Positions 8,780-18,428 of a DNA stretch of 64,000 nt are shown piece after piece. This stretch comes from Vibrio sp. HI00D65 (GTDB lineage Bacteria; Pseudomonadota; Gammaproteobacteria; Enterobacterales; Vibrionaceae): the NCBI RefSeq assembly GCF_001635455.1, contig NZ_LWEH01000608.1:62001-126000 (forward strand), given 5' to 3'. A program made the translations under genes and the position numbers. The notes beneath the pieces are model-generated. The model ran no database searches. It had not been told where the DNA came from and worked only from the letters and a program-made list of their open reading frames with translations. Position 1 is the first letter of the stretch, and each line of letters opens with the position of its first letter.

Positions 8780-9172
8780 CTATTGGCACAAACGGCCTTG
8801 CTGCGCGGCCTGAACCATTTCGGTATCGCCTTGTAGAGAGCGGTATACGATCGTATTCCACACTTCACCATTATCCATTTCAAACTCAATCGCGTAATTC
8901 AAACCAGCCACAACTTGAGTTCGAACGCTCAAAATCTGTTTAAGCTTTGCAGACGTGTTCATCTGGCTAAGCACGGCGTCTAACGCTTGCTCAGCTTGTG
9001 GTGTAACTTCACTTTTCGACCAACCACCTGTTAAGTTTTTAGTACTACAGATCGGATTCGTTTTCTCTTGTGATTGAGTCATCACTTCACCACTCTGACT
9101 GCATCCAGCCACAGCAACCACGCCAGCTAAAGTCGCTACCCCAAGTAGTGATGTTAATCGTGTTTTCTTCAT
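8780..9172 (-). CDS. Cystatin-like lipoprotein (putative cysteine-protease inhibitor)
   Basis: This 130-residue lipoprotein begins with a signal peptide ending in AVAGC, so Cys24 would be lipidated. Ser at +2 suggests outer-membrane sorting by the Lol rule. The mature part has the cystatin hallmarks: a Gly-Gly pair (49-50), a predicted long helix (about 56-75), and the loop QVVAG at residues 86-90, exactly the QxVxG motif that plugs papain-like proteases in eukaryotic cystatins. This is followed by LNYAIEFE, a cystatin-type strand. Cys42 and Cys129 could form a disulfide. Inhibitory activity and target are inferred from family; nothing in the neighbourhood encodes a cysteine protease. Confidence 0.85.
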   Translation of the reverse strand: MKKTRLTSLLGVATLAGVVAVAGCSQSGEVMTQSQEKTNPICSTKNLTGGWSKSEVTPQAEQALDAVLSQMNTSAKLKQILSVRTQVVAGLNYAIEFEMDNGEVWNTIVYRSLQGDTEMVQAAQQGRLCQ

Positions 9173-9377
9173 AAATCCTCACTAAATAAATCATTCAGTT
9201 TTAACAAGTGACCACACCGTTATCGGGGTGTTTTATATGCTTACAAGCTTAAACCGCCAATGTCATCACTTCATCAGAGATTATGGTGAAACTACTCTAT
9301 AAACACAGAAAAATGTCAGAAAAACAAAGCCGGGCATTCATACTCAGCTTGTTTTCCATGTATTCGAGATTTGTGCC

Positions 9378-11813
9378 TTAATGAAAATAGACCAAGATCT
9401 CGACATCATCACCTTGCTCTACTGCACTTAACAAGAAATGTAAGTACCCTTCCTCAGTCACTGGTATTTGCAGATACTCATTGCTGCCACGATAATCCGA
9501 CGCATAATCATGCTGCCCAGCGGTTGGCCAGTATGCGCGGCTCGCAAACAGATCAACATTACCTTGTCCTATTGAACCAATGTTTTGATCGGTTAACCAT
9601 ACGCGAACCTCTCGCACTCCCTGCGGAACATAAACAGCAGCGTAACGTTGTTGATGAACCGTAAACAGGTGAGCCTTACCAGATTCTAGTACCACAGGCG
9701 TTAGGTCATCTTGCTCTGGAGAAGGTGGAACGGGGTGCTCTGTTTCCAACGATGCAAGCAGCCTCACCCCGTTGAATTCAGTTCGTCCCACAACACTCAT
9801 GTAGTAACGACCAGGCTTAATATATCCCGTCGCCTCTGACTCAAATGTCACCATCTCATTACTGCCACTGCCATATTGACTGAACTCAAAATCATAGTAA
9901 TGCGCAGTGCGGTTATAGCTCATGTAGAGATCTGCATCCCCCTGATTTTGTCCTTCAATTGATACCTCAAAATGAGTGGTGTTCTCAGGTACGTCGATGT
10001 AGAACAGTTGCTCACTGTATGCTTTACCGCTCAACAGCACGCTTTGGTTAGCGACAAGATCCTTGATTTGATCGCTTGGTTCTGTCGGCTCATTTGGTTT
10101 TTCGGGTTCTAGTTTTGGCTCGTCCGCTACCGTATCTAACCAACGCTCAAACTCACCCTCGTACTGCTGGCCAAACACTATAACCAGCTTTGCCCAGTCA
10201 GCGAACTGACCAGAGCGAGACAGTGCCAGTAAGCTTTGCACTTCATTGGGGTGCTCCTCTAGCATAAAGCGTGTCGCTAAATATCCCCATCGGTAAATAC
10301 GATTAGAATCATGAGAGTAAGTGGTCGCAAACACATCTGATAGGCGCATCTTACCGCCATCAATTAAGCGAATTGCAGCATCGTAGCCTTGCTTATAGTG
10401 CATGTATTCAGCGAAGCCTTCTAACCACCACACTACGTAACCATGAGCCAAGTTATCATCAAATGAACCATGTAGATTGAAGCGCGCATCTAGGTAATGC
10501 GTATATTCATGTTCAAAATTCAGAATAGATAGCTCATCACCATCGTCGAATCGGTAAGCTACGAAGCGCGCTACATTCTCCAAGTCAGTCGGATTACCCT
10601 CTAAGTACTGACCACCGTTATCTGTCGTATTACCAAACAGGAATGAAGAGTAGTCAACGTAGCTACCTTTGCTACCAAATACCGCGATCTCAACATTATT
10701 ATTGTTGTCATTAGCCACCGGTTGCTGCCCAGTATTAGCCACTTGGTGGAAATCTGCCTCTTTTGCCGCCAATACATCACATGCCTTTGCAGCTTGTAAC
10801 TCGGTTAAATTTTGAGAGCGCAGAATAGCAGGGCCTTGGCACTCGTAGCGGTTAGGTAAGATACGTCGAGCAACGTCGCGTTTCGCCTGTTCAAGATCGA
10901 GCCCGTTCAAACCCTCTGGTGCAAAGTATCCCAGCATTTCTACCGCCGCTAGCCACAGTTTGTCTTGCTCACTACCCAATGGATTTTGCGCCATCACACC
11001 TTGCATCACTTGTAACGCTTTATCTTTGGTCGCTTTATCTGGGCTTGCTAGCAACCTCCCAGTCTCGCGAACTGCGTTGTAAACCAGAAAACTTGCATCT
11101 GTATCCAAAGCCCATCGATTGTCGCGAGCAAATTTCGCTAGTGTCTCTATATGTTGAGTGTTGTTTGCTAGGTAATCGTAGAAGTCATCCCGAGCGGCAT
11201 GCCCGGCCATCGCTCTGAATAGATTATTAAGCCCATCGACCCAGTGTGTGTCTAACGCCGTTTCACGGTTGAATTGGCTAAGTGCCGCAAGTTGTGCATC
11301 CATAGTGAGTGGAAGTTGCTTCACGTTGTCGACCATTAATGTCAGGCTCTTCAGCGCACCAACTTGTTCTCTCCCTTGGTTTAGCGAATTCGGATTAGCA
11401 AGGAATGCATTAGTTGAGTGTGCAAAGCGCTCGCTTAATTCCTCAGAAAATTCCTCCGCCTGCGCGTTATAACGAACGTAATAAGCTGCACGAACAAATT
11501 CACCCAAGTTTTCAAGTTTGCGTGCTTGGTCAGCTTCGCCTTGGTAACGGGCTATCTCTAAGTTCAGTAAATGACTAACTTGGGTCAGGCTGTTTTCGCT
11601 GTAGATATTGGTTAACGAACTTTTTGATGCAGAGAACCAAGAGCTATAACAACTGTTGTCGGCTAATGAAACCGCATGAGCAAGATCTGGTGACAGCTGA
11701 AGTTCAGGCACCTCACATTGGCTTTGAGCAAAAGAGAAAGTAGATGCACTAGAGAGTAAGCAAGCGAGCACCAAACGGTGACGTGGAAATAAATGAGTAT
11801 GAAGCATAAACAT
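9378..11813 (-). CDS. Secreted microbial collagenase, peptidase family M9
   Basis: This is an extracellular zinc metallopeptidase that degrades collagen-type proteins. The zinc site is HEYTH with ligands His435 and His439 and catalytic Glu436; the third ligand is likely Glu465 in WWLEGFAEY. An N-terminal collagenase helical domain precedes it. After the catalytic domain, an acidic Pro-rich linker leads to two pre-peptidase C-terminal (PPC) beta domains, which in this family aid substrate binding and secretion. The frame opens at 11876, but ATG 11813 is preferred because it gives a compact signal peptide ending in SFA-Q (811 residues). Neither start has a strong ribosome site. It is divergent from luxM, and quorum control is plausible but not shown. 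Confidence 0.92.
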   Translation of the reverse strand: MFMLHTHLFPRHRLVLACLLSSASTFSFAQSQCEVPELQLSPDLAHAVSLADNSCYSSWFSASKSSLTNIYSENSLTQVSHLLNLEIARYQGEADQARKLENLGEFVRAAYYVRYNAQAEEFSEELSERFAHSTNAFLANPNSLNQGREQVGALKSLTLMVDNVKQLPLTMDAQLAALSQFNRETALDTHWVDGLNNLFRAMAGHAARDDFYDYLANNTQHIETLAKFARDNRWALDTDASFLVYNAVRETGRLLASPDKATKDKALQVMQGVMAQNPLGSEQDKLWLAAVEMLGYFAPEGLNGLDLEQAKRDVARRILPNRYECQGPAILRSQNLTELQAAKACDVLAAKEADFHQVANTGQQPVANDNNNNVEIAVFGSKGSYVDYSSFLFGNTTDNGGQYLEGNPTDLENVARFVAYRFDDGDELSILNFEHEYTHYLDARFNLHGSFDDNLAHGYVVWWLEGFAEYMHYKQGYDAAIRLIDGGKMRLSDVFATTYSHDSNRIYRWGYLATRFMLEEHPNEVQSLLALSRSGQFADWAKLVIVFGQQYEGEFERWLDTVADEPKLEPEKPNEPTEPSDQIKDLVANQSVLLSGKAYSEQLFYIDVPENTTHFEVSIEGQNQGDADLYMSYNRTAHYYDFEFSQYGSGSNEMVTFESEATGYIKPGRYYMSVVGRTEFNGVRLLASLETEHPVPPSPEQDDLTPVVLESGKAHLFTVHQQRYAAVYVPQGVREVRVWLTDQNIGSIGQGNVDLFASRAYWPTAGQHDYASDYRGSNEYLQIPVTEEGYLHFLLSAVEQGDDVEILVYFH

Positions 11814-11876
11814 AATGACTTTTTGTATATTTAAGCCACTCTTATATCCCCCATAACTATCAGGGTAAATTATCAT

Positions 11877-12218
11877 TTACACTAACTATGATTCCGATTC
11901 AAAAAATAGATTTTTGATATCGATATGTAAGTCTACAGATTTATGCTCGCAAACTGCATATTAGGCTAAGTTTATGAACTGAACCGCAAGCCATTGAAGA
12001 CACGCTAATTTAGAGTTTATTAAATTAAAAATACCCTATTGTTAAGAATATGAGCAAGTAGTAGACTTGCGCGCTGTTATGCAACTAGCATCACCTTGTT
12101 GACACAAACAACGTTATCAATACACAACTAAAAAACGTTATTTAAAGGCTTAATAATATAAGTGTCAGAAAGTGAGTGCAGATCTAATAAAATAATTATA
12201 TCAATCTAGGTTAACACC
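11877..12218. other. Shared collagenase/luxM upstream region
   Basis: This region of about 340 bp separates the collagenase and luxM starts. It contains TTGACA (12099-12104), two direct copies of AACGTTAT (12110-12117 and 12134-12141), and TTATCAATA (12114-12122), which resembles a LuxR/HapR half-site. No full operator is clear. Confidence 0.4.
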
Positions 12219-13418
12219 ATGAAACTACTATCGTCTTTAAACTCGCTATTGGCTAGCGATGAGTCTATCGAAAAGCAACAACGAGCACTAATAGATCTCG
12301 TCATCAATACTTATCAGACCGAGCAGCGCACCGCTCTTTTCCAAACCGTTACTGATTTTCGTCGAAACCTTCTGGGAGCATTATACCCAGAGCATCAAAG
12401 CAAAAGTCTTTCAGTGTTATTTGAGTTAATGGATTATCGCGATCTCATTCAGCGGTACCCGAGCACTTTAGCTCCTGATATGGTTCTACTAGAAAAAGCA
12501 GCCAGCCATTGCTACATGTCTTGGTTAGACTTTTGGTGCGAATGCGAGATTGCCGCAATAAAGGCAAGATCACCACTGAGCGATCCTCCCAACTCACGTA
12601 TCGAGTTACCTATTAAAGATTCCGCGTATTATGGCGCGATCATTGAGCACATCGAATCCGATTCACTCATAGTACAAACACCGTGCCATCCACAAGCCAT
12701 GCCCATCAATGATGCGATTGCTTTGAGTAACCTAGAAACCTTCATAAAGGGCGAGAAATGGTTTGAGATGCTACCTCTCTTACACCTTTCGCAATCTGGT
12801 AAACACTTTATCTTGCTCAAGCACCCAGTAGATGAAGCGTTTCCAACACTAGTATCCTCTGCACTTCTGCAAGACTGGTCAACCAAGGATACTTGGTTAA
12901 GCTATGCACCACCTTTCAGTAATGAGCACTGGCAGTACTGCTTACCAGATCACGGCTACCAACAGCTGTCGGGATTGAAACTTTTCACGCCACCAACACT
13001 TCCAAAGTCTTACTCTCTTCCTGAGTTTGACAGTACTTTTCGCTTGCAATTGTCAGATACACAAGCCATATGTGAAGTGTTGCGCCTGACAGTCAGCGGT
13101 AGCACCCAGCAAAAGCTCTACTTCCTCTATCTCGGTCAAAAGGAGCTGATGAACGTATTACATCAAGTTGGGTATAAGGTCGGCTTCACTATTATAGAGC
13201 AAACCTTCATGCTCCAGTTTTATCAAGCTATAGATCCAAAAGCGTATTTCCACTCTGGTTTTTGTGATCTAAATAACGATGGTACAACCATTTATCGTGG
13301 TTTTTGGCATTTTGAACGAATGGTTAGAGTTTTCGAGGACACAGATTTTCACCGGTACAAGCTTACCGTACGTGAGACAAGACGATTAGACTCGGCCAGA
13401 AAGGGAAAACATGTTTGA
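12219..13418 (+). CDS. luxM: Acyl-homoserine-lactone synthase LuxM
   Basis: This 399-residue protein is the LuxM/AinS-type synthase, which uses S-adenosylmethionine and an acyl donor to make an N-acyl homoserine lactone. In V. harveyi the product is HAI-1, N-(3-hydroxybutanoyl)-homoserine lactone. It has the V. harveyi LuxM length, and segments such as FELMDYRDLIQRYP and CYMSWLDFWCECEIAAIK fit the family, which is unrelated to LuxI. No signal peptide is present. The 3' end overlaps luxN by 8 bp, so the synthase and its receptor are translationally coupled. The exact acyl chain made here cannot be read from the sequence. Confidence 0.95.
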   Translation: MKLLSSLNSLLASDESIEKQQRALIDLVINTYQTEQRTALFQTVTDFRRNLLGALYPEHQSKSLSVLFELMDYRDLIQRYPSTLAPDMVLLEKAASHCYMSWLDFWCECEIAAIKARSPLSDPPNSRIELPIKDSAYYGAIIEHIESDSLIVQTPCHPQAMPINDAIALSNLETFIKGEKWFEMLPLLHLSQSGKHFILLKHPVDEAFPTLVSSALLQDWSTKDTWLSYAPPFSNEHWQYCLPDHGYQQLSGLKLFTPPTLPKSYSLPEFDSTFRLQLSDTQAICEVLRLTVSGSTQQKLYFLYLGQKELMNVLHQVGYKVGFTIIEQTFMLQFYQAIDPKAYFHSGFCDLNNDGTTIYRGFWHFERMVRVFEDTDFHRYKLTVRETRRLDSARKGKHV

Positions 13419-16020
13419 ACTGGACTTCGAATCAACGGAATATGCTAAAGCAATTACGCTGTTTGCAGCTGCCACTGCTGTCGTAATCTGGCTAGCGTAT
13501 TATTGCTATCATCTAAAAAAACAGCATCTAACAATCAAAGGGACATATCATGTTCCCTATATAGCCTACTCGTTTTGTGTAATTTTTTGGATTAGCACTA
13601 ATGCATATTTTCATACAGATTACTTGGTTAGATTTGGTCCTTCATTTGCAGTATTAGTGGCTAAATTAGCTAATCTCGCATCATCTTTAGCATTTGTCAG
13701 TGCTTACTACTTTTCATGTCAACTTTTGGCTAGTTATAAGAAAAGCAAAGTAGCAATTTGGCAAAAGTTAATATTTTCTAGCTCAGCTATATATTCGCTT
13801 GTTATTAATTTACAACCTAATTTAACTATTATAAATGTTGATATAGTGGGACGAAGCCAATTCACTATTGGCTTTGGAGCTCATACTTTTTACTTTTTTA
13901 CTGCAATGCTTGTGCTTTTGTGCCTCACATTTACAAATGTGTTGGTTATGAGGATTAATAGCGATAGGCTTACTCAAGCAAAAACTAGTTATATGATTGC
14001 AGGTATCTTGGTATTCATGATATCAACAATTACAATACAAGTCGGAATGACTTACTTCCTCAAGGACTTTTCGCTAACTTGGCTCCCTCCCGCACTATCC
14101 ATTAGCGAGATGATGTTTGTTGGGTATGCTCTGCTGACTTCACGTTTTTACAGCGTGAAATACCTTGCTTACCTTGGTCTTAATACACTTTTGGTGTGCA
14201 TGATTTTAGCAGTTCCATTCGGCGCGATATTCATCCCCCAGACTGACGATAACCAATGGTTAATCGCAATCCCAATCTGTGCGATGATCGGTATCATCTG
14301 GCAATTGATCTACAAACGTGTCAGTCGCTATGCGTCTTTCTTCGTTTATGGAAAAAAGAAAACTCCAGTACAACAAATCCTCGATTTAGAAGAAGATTTT
14401 AAGCTATCGATTGACGATGCAATGCGCCGTTTAGGTCAACTATTGCAAATCCCTGAAGACAAGCTTCGTCTTGTTAACAGCAACTACAACGAAACCTTCT
14501 ACGAAGACTACCTTTCAACAAACGAGTCAGTGCTAGTGTTCGACGAGTTATCTCAAGAGCTGGATTACAAAACACCCTCCAAACTTTCGCTCAAAGCGCT
14601 GTATGACAAGATGAGTTTGAACAATACCGCCTTGGTTATGCCACTGTTTGGGCAAGGGAAGTCTGTCACACATTTACTGGTCTCGTCGCACAAAAGCAAT
14701 GATCAAATGTTCTCTAATGAAGAGATCTCAGCGCTACAGACCTTACTGGCCCGCGTTCAAAGTACCATAGAAGCCGATAGACGAGTCCGCCAAAGCCGAG
14801 CTCTCGCCAACTCAATAGCTCATGAGATGCGTAACCCACTTGCTCAAGTGCAACTTCACTTCGAGGTCTTGAAACAGCATATCGAAAACCAAGCCCCAGA
14901 AAAGCAGGTCCAACTTGACATTAAAAATGGACAAGCGGCCGTTCAGCGCGGGCGACAACTAATTGATATTATATTGCGAGAGGTTAGCGACAGCTCACTT
15001 GAGCACGGGCCAGTCACAATGACTTCAATCCACAAAGCAATAGATCAAGCAGTCAGCCATTATGGTTTTGAAAACGAGAAAATAATAGAACGTATTCGCT
15101 TGCCTCAACACACTGATTTTGTGGCAAATTTAAACGAAACTTTATTCAATTTTGTAATTTTCAATCTTATCCGAAACGCAATTTACTATTTTGATTCGTA
15201 CCCAGATAGCCAAATCGAAATCAGTACTCAAGTCGGTTCTTACGAAAATATCCTCACTTTCAGAGATACAGGACCAGGTATTGATGAAGCGATTAGACAC
15301 AAGATCTTCGACGACTTCTTTTCTTACCAGAAAAGCGGTGGTAGCGGCTTGGGGTTAGGCTACTGTCAACGAGTAATGCGTTCATTTGGCGGCAGAGTTG
15401 AGTGTCAATCCGAGCGCGGTAAATTTACTGAGTTCCATCTTTATTTCCCTGTGGTACCCAATGCACCAAAAGCGGACACCTTACGGACACCTTACTTTAA
15501 CGACTGGCAGCAAAGCCAGACCCATGTCGAAAAAGCCAATGAAGCCGTCTCGCAGCCCCAAAAAATCAGAACTGAGGAAAAAAAATCCGCTCCAATAGCG
15601 ACACAAGTTACTACGAATAGCATAGCCCCAACCGTGCTCATCGTTGACGACAAAGAGGTGCAACGCACCCTAGTTCAAATGTATCTAAGCAGACTGGGCG
15701 TAAACAGCCTACAAGCAAAAAATGGGGAAAATGCCATCGAACTGTTTAGAAAAAATCACGTCGATTTGATATTAATGGATGTACAAATGCCAGTCATGAA
15801 TGGTTTTGAAGCAAGTCAGATCATCAAAGCACGCTCACCTAACACACCTATCATCGCCCTTTCTGGTGAGTCAGGCCAGCGTGAGTTAGAGACGATCGAA
15901 CAGTTAATGGATGCCCGCCTAGAGAAGCCAACATCCATAGACGCTCTGAAAATTGTGCTCGATAAATGGCTCAAAAAAAGCAAACAACTTCAAGCTTTCC
16001 AAGAGGGCGAAAGTGAATAA
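13411..16020 (+). CDS. luxN: Autoinducer hybrid sensor kinase LuxN
   Basis: This 869-residue membrane receptor senses the LuxM product. About nine hydrophobic segments span residues 10-300, followed by a cytoplasmic linker, a HisKA domain with phospho-acceptor His471 (IAHEMRNP), an HATPase domain (FNLIRNA, DTGPGI, GGSGLGLG) and a C-terminal receiver with phospho-acceptor Asp790 (ILMDVQMP). His471 matches the V. harveyi number exactly, while the receiver is shifted about 19 residues by a longer linker at about 700-740. In the known circuit LuxN phosphorylates LuxU and LuxO at low cell density and becomes a phosphatase when ligand binds; luxU and luxO are not in this window. The membrane-coding part is more AT-rich than the kinase part. 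Confidence 0.97.
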   Translation: MFELDFESTEYAKAITLFAAATAVVIWLAYYCYHLKKQHLTIKGTYHVPYIAYSFCVIFWISTNAYFHTDYLVRFGPSFAVLVAKLANLASSLAFVSAYYFSCQLLASYKKSKVAIWQKLIFSSSAIYSLVINLQPNLTIINVDIVGRSQFTIGFGAHTFYFFTAMLVLLCLTFTNVLVMRINSDRLTQAKTSYMIAGILVFMISTITIQVGMTYFLKDFSLTWLPPALSISEMMFVGYALLTSRFYSVKYLAYLGLNTLLVCMILAVPFGAIFIPQTDDNQWLIAIPICAMIGIIWQLIYKRVSRYASFFVYGKKKTPVQQILDLEEDFKLSIDDAMRRLGQLLQIPEDKLRLVNSNYNETFYEDYLSTNESVLVFDELSQELDYKTPSKLSLKALYDKMSLNNTALVMPLFGQGKSVTHLLVSSHKSNDQMFSNEEISALQTLLARVQSTIEADRRVRQSRALANSIAHEMRNPLAQVQLHFEVLKQHIENQAPEKQVQLDIKNGQAAVQRGRQLIDIILREVSDSSLEHGPVTMTSIHKAIDQAVSHYGFENEKIIERIRLPQHTDFVANLNETLFNFVIFNLIRNAIYYFDSYPDSQIEISTQVGSYENILTFRDTGPGIDEAIRHKIFDDFFSYQKSGGSGLGLGYCQRVMRSFGGRVECQSERGKFTEFHLYFPVVPNAPKADTLRTPYFNDWQQSQTHVEKANEAVSQPQKIRTEEKKSAPIATQVTTNSIAPTVLIVDDKEVQRTLVQMYLSRLGVNSLQAKNGENAIELFRKNHVDLILMDVQMPVMNGFEASQIIKARSPNTPIIALSGESGQRELETIEQLMDARLEKPTSIDALKIVLDKWLKKSKQLQAFQEGESE

Positions 16021-16053
16021 CCACCAAGCAATATTGAATTGAGTGTCATTCAA

Positions 16054-16084
16054 ATATCCCCTAATAGATAGGTTTAGGGGATAT
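16054..16084. terminator. Hairpin between luxN and the convergent MFS gene
   Basis: An 11-bp perfect stem (16054-16064 with 16074-16084) sits 33 nt after luxN and 12 nt before the end of the convergent transporter gene. T runs are short, so termination strength is uncertain. Confidence 0.6.
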
Positions 16085-16096
16085 GTTCAAACCACA

Positions 16097-17308
16097 TTAA
16101 GATTCAGCGAGCACCAAGTTTTTAGATTGCTGACGATACATTATGATTAATGCGATTCCAGTGGATAGAGACAATATCCAGCTACTGATCACCATCACTT
16201 GATGGGTGGCTGGAACAAAGGATAAACAAAACGTAAAACCAAATGCTCCAACCATCTGTAATGCACCATAGATAGCACCAACCTGGCCTTTGTGATTAGG
16301 AAACAAATACAATGCAGATACACCCGCGACTGCTAACAAAAATGCTGAGCCAAACGCCATGACAGAAAACCCAATTAACATTAATAAATAGCTATGGAGA
16401 ACAAGGCTTAAAGTAATCACAACACAACCTACAATTTGAATAAGGCTCCCATAAATTAGTGTCATATTCTCACTGATACGGTGCTTTAAAAATTGAGTCC
16501 ATATAAATCGAGATGCAACACTACTTACAATCAAAACCATTGATCCAATGCCATAGTCTGCAGCCGTTAAATCAAATTCATGTTGGGCTACAAAAGAACC
16601 TGTAACTTGGAAGAGCAATATACAACTGGTCCCACTAAACATCATTGTTAAATAACACAGGAAGGTAACATTTGATGCAATGAGAGCATAATCTTTTAGT
16701 ATCTGTTTAGGCTTTATTGCATCGGGGTTCTTCTTACGTATAGTTTCACGTTTAACAAATGCGATGATCAATAGTGTGGCAATCGATAAGCATGCCATAA
16801 ACACGAAGTTACTATGCCAACCAAAGTGCTGAGTCAGATACCCACCTAAAATTAGCGTTAAACCGGGTAAACTCATAAAAAAAATCCCATACCAAGCAAG
16901 TATCCCCATGAGCTCTGTCTTCTCGAAAGCGTCTTGTAGTATCGTCCGACAAAGCAAATAGAGACCACCAACCCCCAAACCCTGTATGATCCTGCCGATT
17001 AACAAAACCTCTATACTATCAGCCAAAAGGCATGTCATTGAGCCAATAACAAAAACAAAAGATGAGAGCATCGCTATTGGTTTTCTCCCATAGCGCTCAG
17101 AGAGCGGACCACAGATAAGTTGACTACAGGCTAAAGCGATAAAAAATAGGCTTAAAGTCTGTTGCACCAGCGCCTCAGAAGTTTGAAGTCCACTTTGTAT
17201 GTCCGGAAAGCTTGGTGTATACATACTTGACGAAAAAAAGTAGACCGATACCATTAGGACACTGATAGCTATATTAGTTATTTTAGACAATGGTTTTCCC
17301 CATAACAT
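16097..17308 (-). CDS. MFS transporter, Bcr/CflA-like drug/H+ antiporter type
   Basis: This 403-residue inner-membrane protein has about 12 hydrophobic segments. It carries the MFS motif A GPLSERYGRKP between segments 2 and 3 and RIIQGLGVGG in segment 4, which place it with DHA1 (Bcr/CflA-type) exporters. MYTPSFPDI near residues 29-37 is also a Bcr-family feature. The substrate is unknown. It lies 88 nt downstream of a same-strand AraC-family regulator, which probably controls it or is co-transcribed. The ATG at 17308 lacks a good ribosome site. Confidence 0.88.
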   Translation of the reverse strand: MLWGKPLSKITNIAISVLMVSVYFFSSSMYTPSFPDIQSGLQTSEALVQQTLSLFFIALACSQLICGPLSERYGRKPIAMLSSFVFVIGSMTCLLADSIEVLLIGRIIQGLGVGGLYLLCRTILQDAFEKTELMGILAWYGIFFMSLPGLTLILGGYLTQHFGWHSNFVFMACLSIATLLIIAFVKRETIRKKNPDAIKPKQILKDYALIASNVTFLCYLTMMFSGTSCILLFQVTGSFVAQHEFDLTAADYGIGSMVLIVSSVASRFIWTQFLKHRISENMTLIYGSLIQIVGCVVITLSLVLHSYLLMLIGFSVMAFGSAFLLAVAGVSALYLFPNHKGQVGAIYGALQMVGAFGFTFCLSFVPATHQVMVISSWILSLSTGIALIIMYRQQSKNLVLAES

Positions 17309-17396
17309 TAAGAACAGATCAACAGATTAAACTGATTGCGCTGCTAAGGTTTTGGGTGAAACGACACTCGGTTTACAAATTGCGCCAAATTTACCA

Positions 17397-18104
17397 CTAA
17401 AGAGATTTTTTCTGATGCTCTTTAAATGCAGTAGAAAATGAAGATAAGCTTGAGTATTCGAGTTCAAATGCAATATCAGTTGCGCTAACGCCTTCTGCCA
17501 TCATTTTTTCAGCACGTTCCATCACAACTTTTTGGCGAATATCTCTGAAAGACGCTTTAAAACTAGAGAGAAAAAGTCGGTTTAAAGTACGCACAGAGGC
17601 ACCAGTTTGTTTAGACATATCTAAAATAGACAATTTGATACTTGGCTCGTTTGATAGTGCGTCGATTATCGGTAATAATCTTCGATCCATTCCTCCCTTT
17701 GCAATTAAAGGGTTATTAGCTGCTTTACAACAGATACACTGGTCGATTAGGACATGTATATAATGAGGTTCAAGCTTTGGTTCTGGGCTACCATTTTCCC
17801 ACAAGCGAAATAATTGAGTAACGATGGGGGATACATCCAACATGCATATTTCTGTGAGTTCAGGAATTGATGTTAGGGGCAGCCGAAGTAAAGAGACCTG
17901 GGATTGTTTTAAGAAATCAGCACAGTGTGGAACGCCGGCTGGAATATAAATTAAAGACCCCGGCATAGAAAGCAAACTATGCTTATCAGTAGATAGAATC
18001 TGACAACCCTTATGTATAAAAGCGAGGAGTGGGTAGTCGTGGCTATGTAACTCACTCGAATGATGAGATTCATGATATGTCACAATAAGTTGATGCTCGT
18101 TCAA
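17397..18104 (-). CDS. AraC-family transcriptional regulator with cupin-like N terminus
   Basis: This 235-residue protein has an N-terminal cupin-like sensor region (HSHDYPLLAFIHKG, and PGSLIYIPAGVPHCA at about residues 47-62) and a C-terminal AraC double helix-turn-helix (about 150-235). The second helix-turn-helix ends in SSLSSFSTAFKEH, a typical recognition region. It lies upstream of the Bcr-like MFS gene on the same strand and is divergent from a second MFS gene, so either could be its target. The ligand is unknown. Confidence 0.88.
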   Translation of the reverse strand: MNEHQLIVTYHESHHSSELHSHDYPLLAFIHKGCQILSTDKHSLLSMPGSLIYIPAGVPHCADFLKQSQVSLLRLPLTSIPELTEICMLDVSPIVTQLFRLWENGSPEPKLEPHYIHVLIDQCICCKAANNPLIAKGGMDRRLLPIIDALSNEPSIKLSILDMSKQTGASVRTLNRLFLSSFKASFRDIRQKVVMERAEKMMAEGVSATDIAFELEYSSLSSFSTAFKEHQKKSL

Positions 18105-18428
18105 ATTAGTTATCTCGTCGACTCTTTCATTAATGTAATATCCAGTATAATCATATTTTCCACCATCTTCTCTAGTCCATTTATTCTGGTGTTCTTAGCC
18201 TAACTCTGATAACAAAACAATAATTGATAGCTTACGGCACACCTATTGGAGACGCGACAGTCAAATTTATAACCCATATGGATGTGTTTAATCGAACAAG
18301 AATTATGTGGACCTTGCCTAACTTAAGGTCATTTCGCCACTTAAACTCGTAAAAGTTTCAATAATCATATGATTTAAATGGTAAAAAGGTTATAAAAAAG
18401 AATGTTTAATTTAACTTGCTGAAATCTC
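18105..18428. other. Divergent intergenic region
   Basis: This 324-bp AT-rich region separates the AraC regulator and the plus-strand MFS gene and must hold both promoters. I see no convincing operator, hairpin or small gene. Confidence 0.4.
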
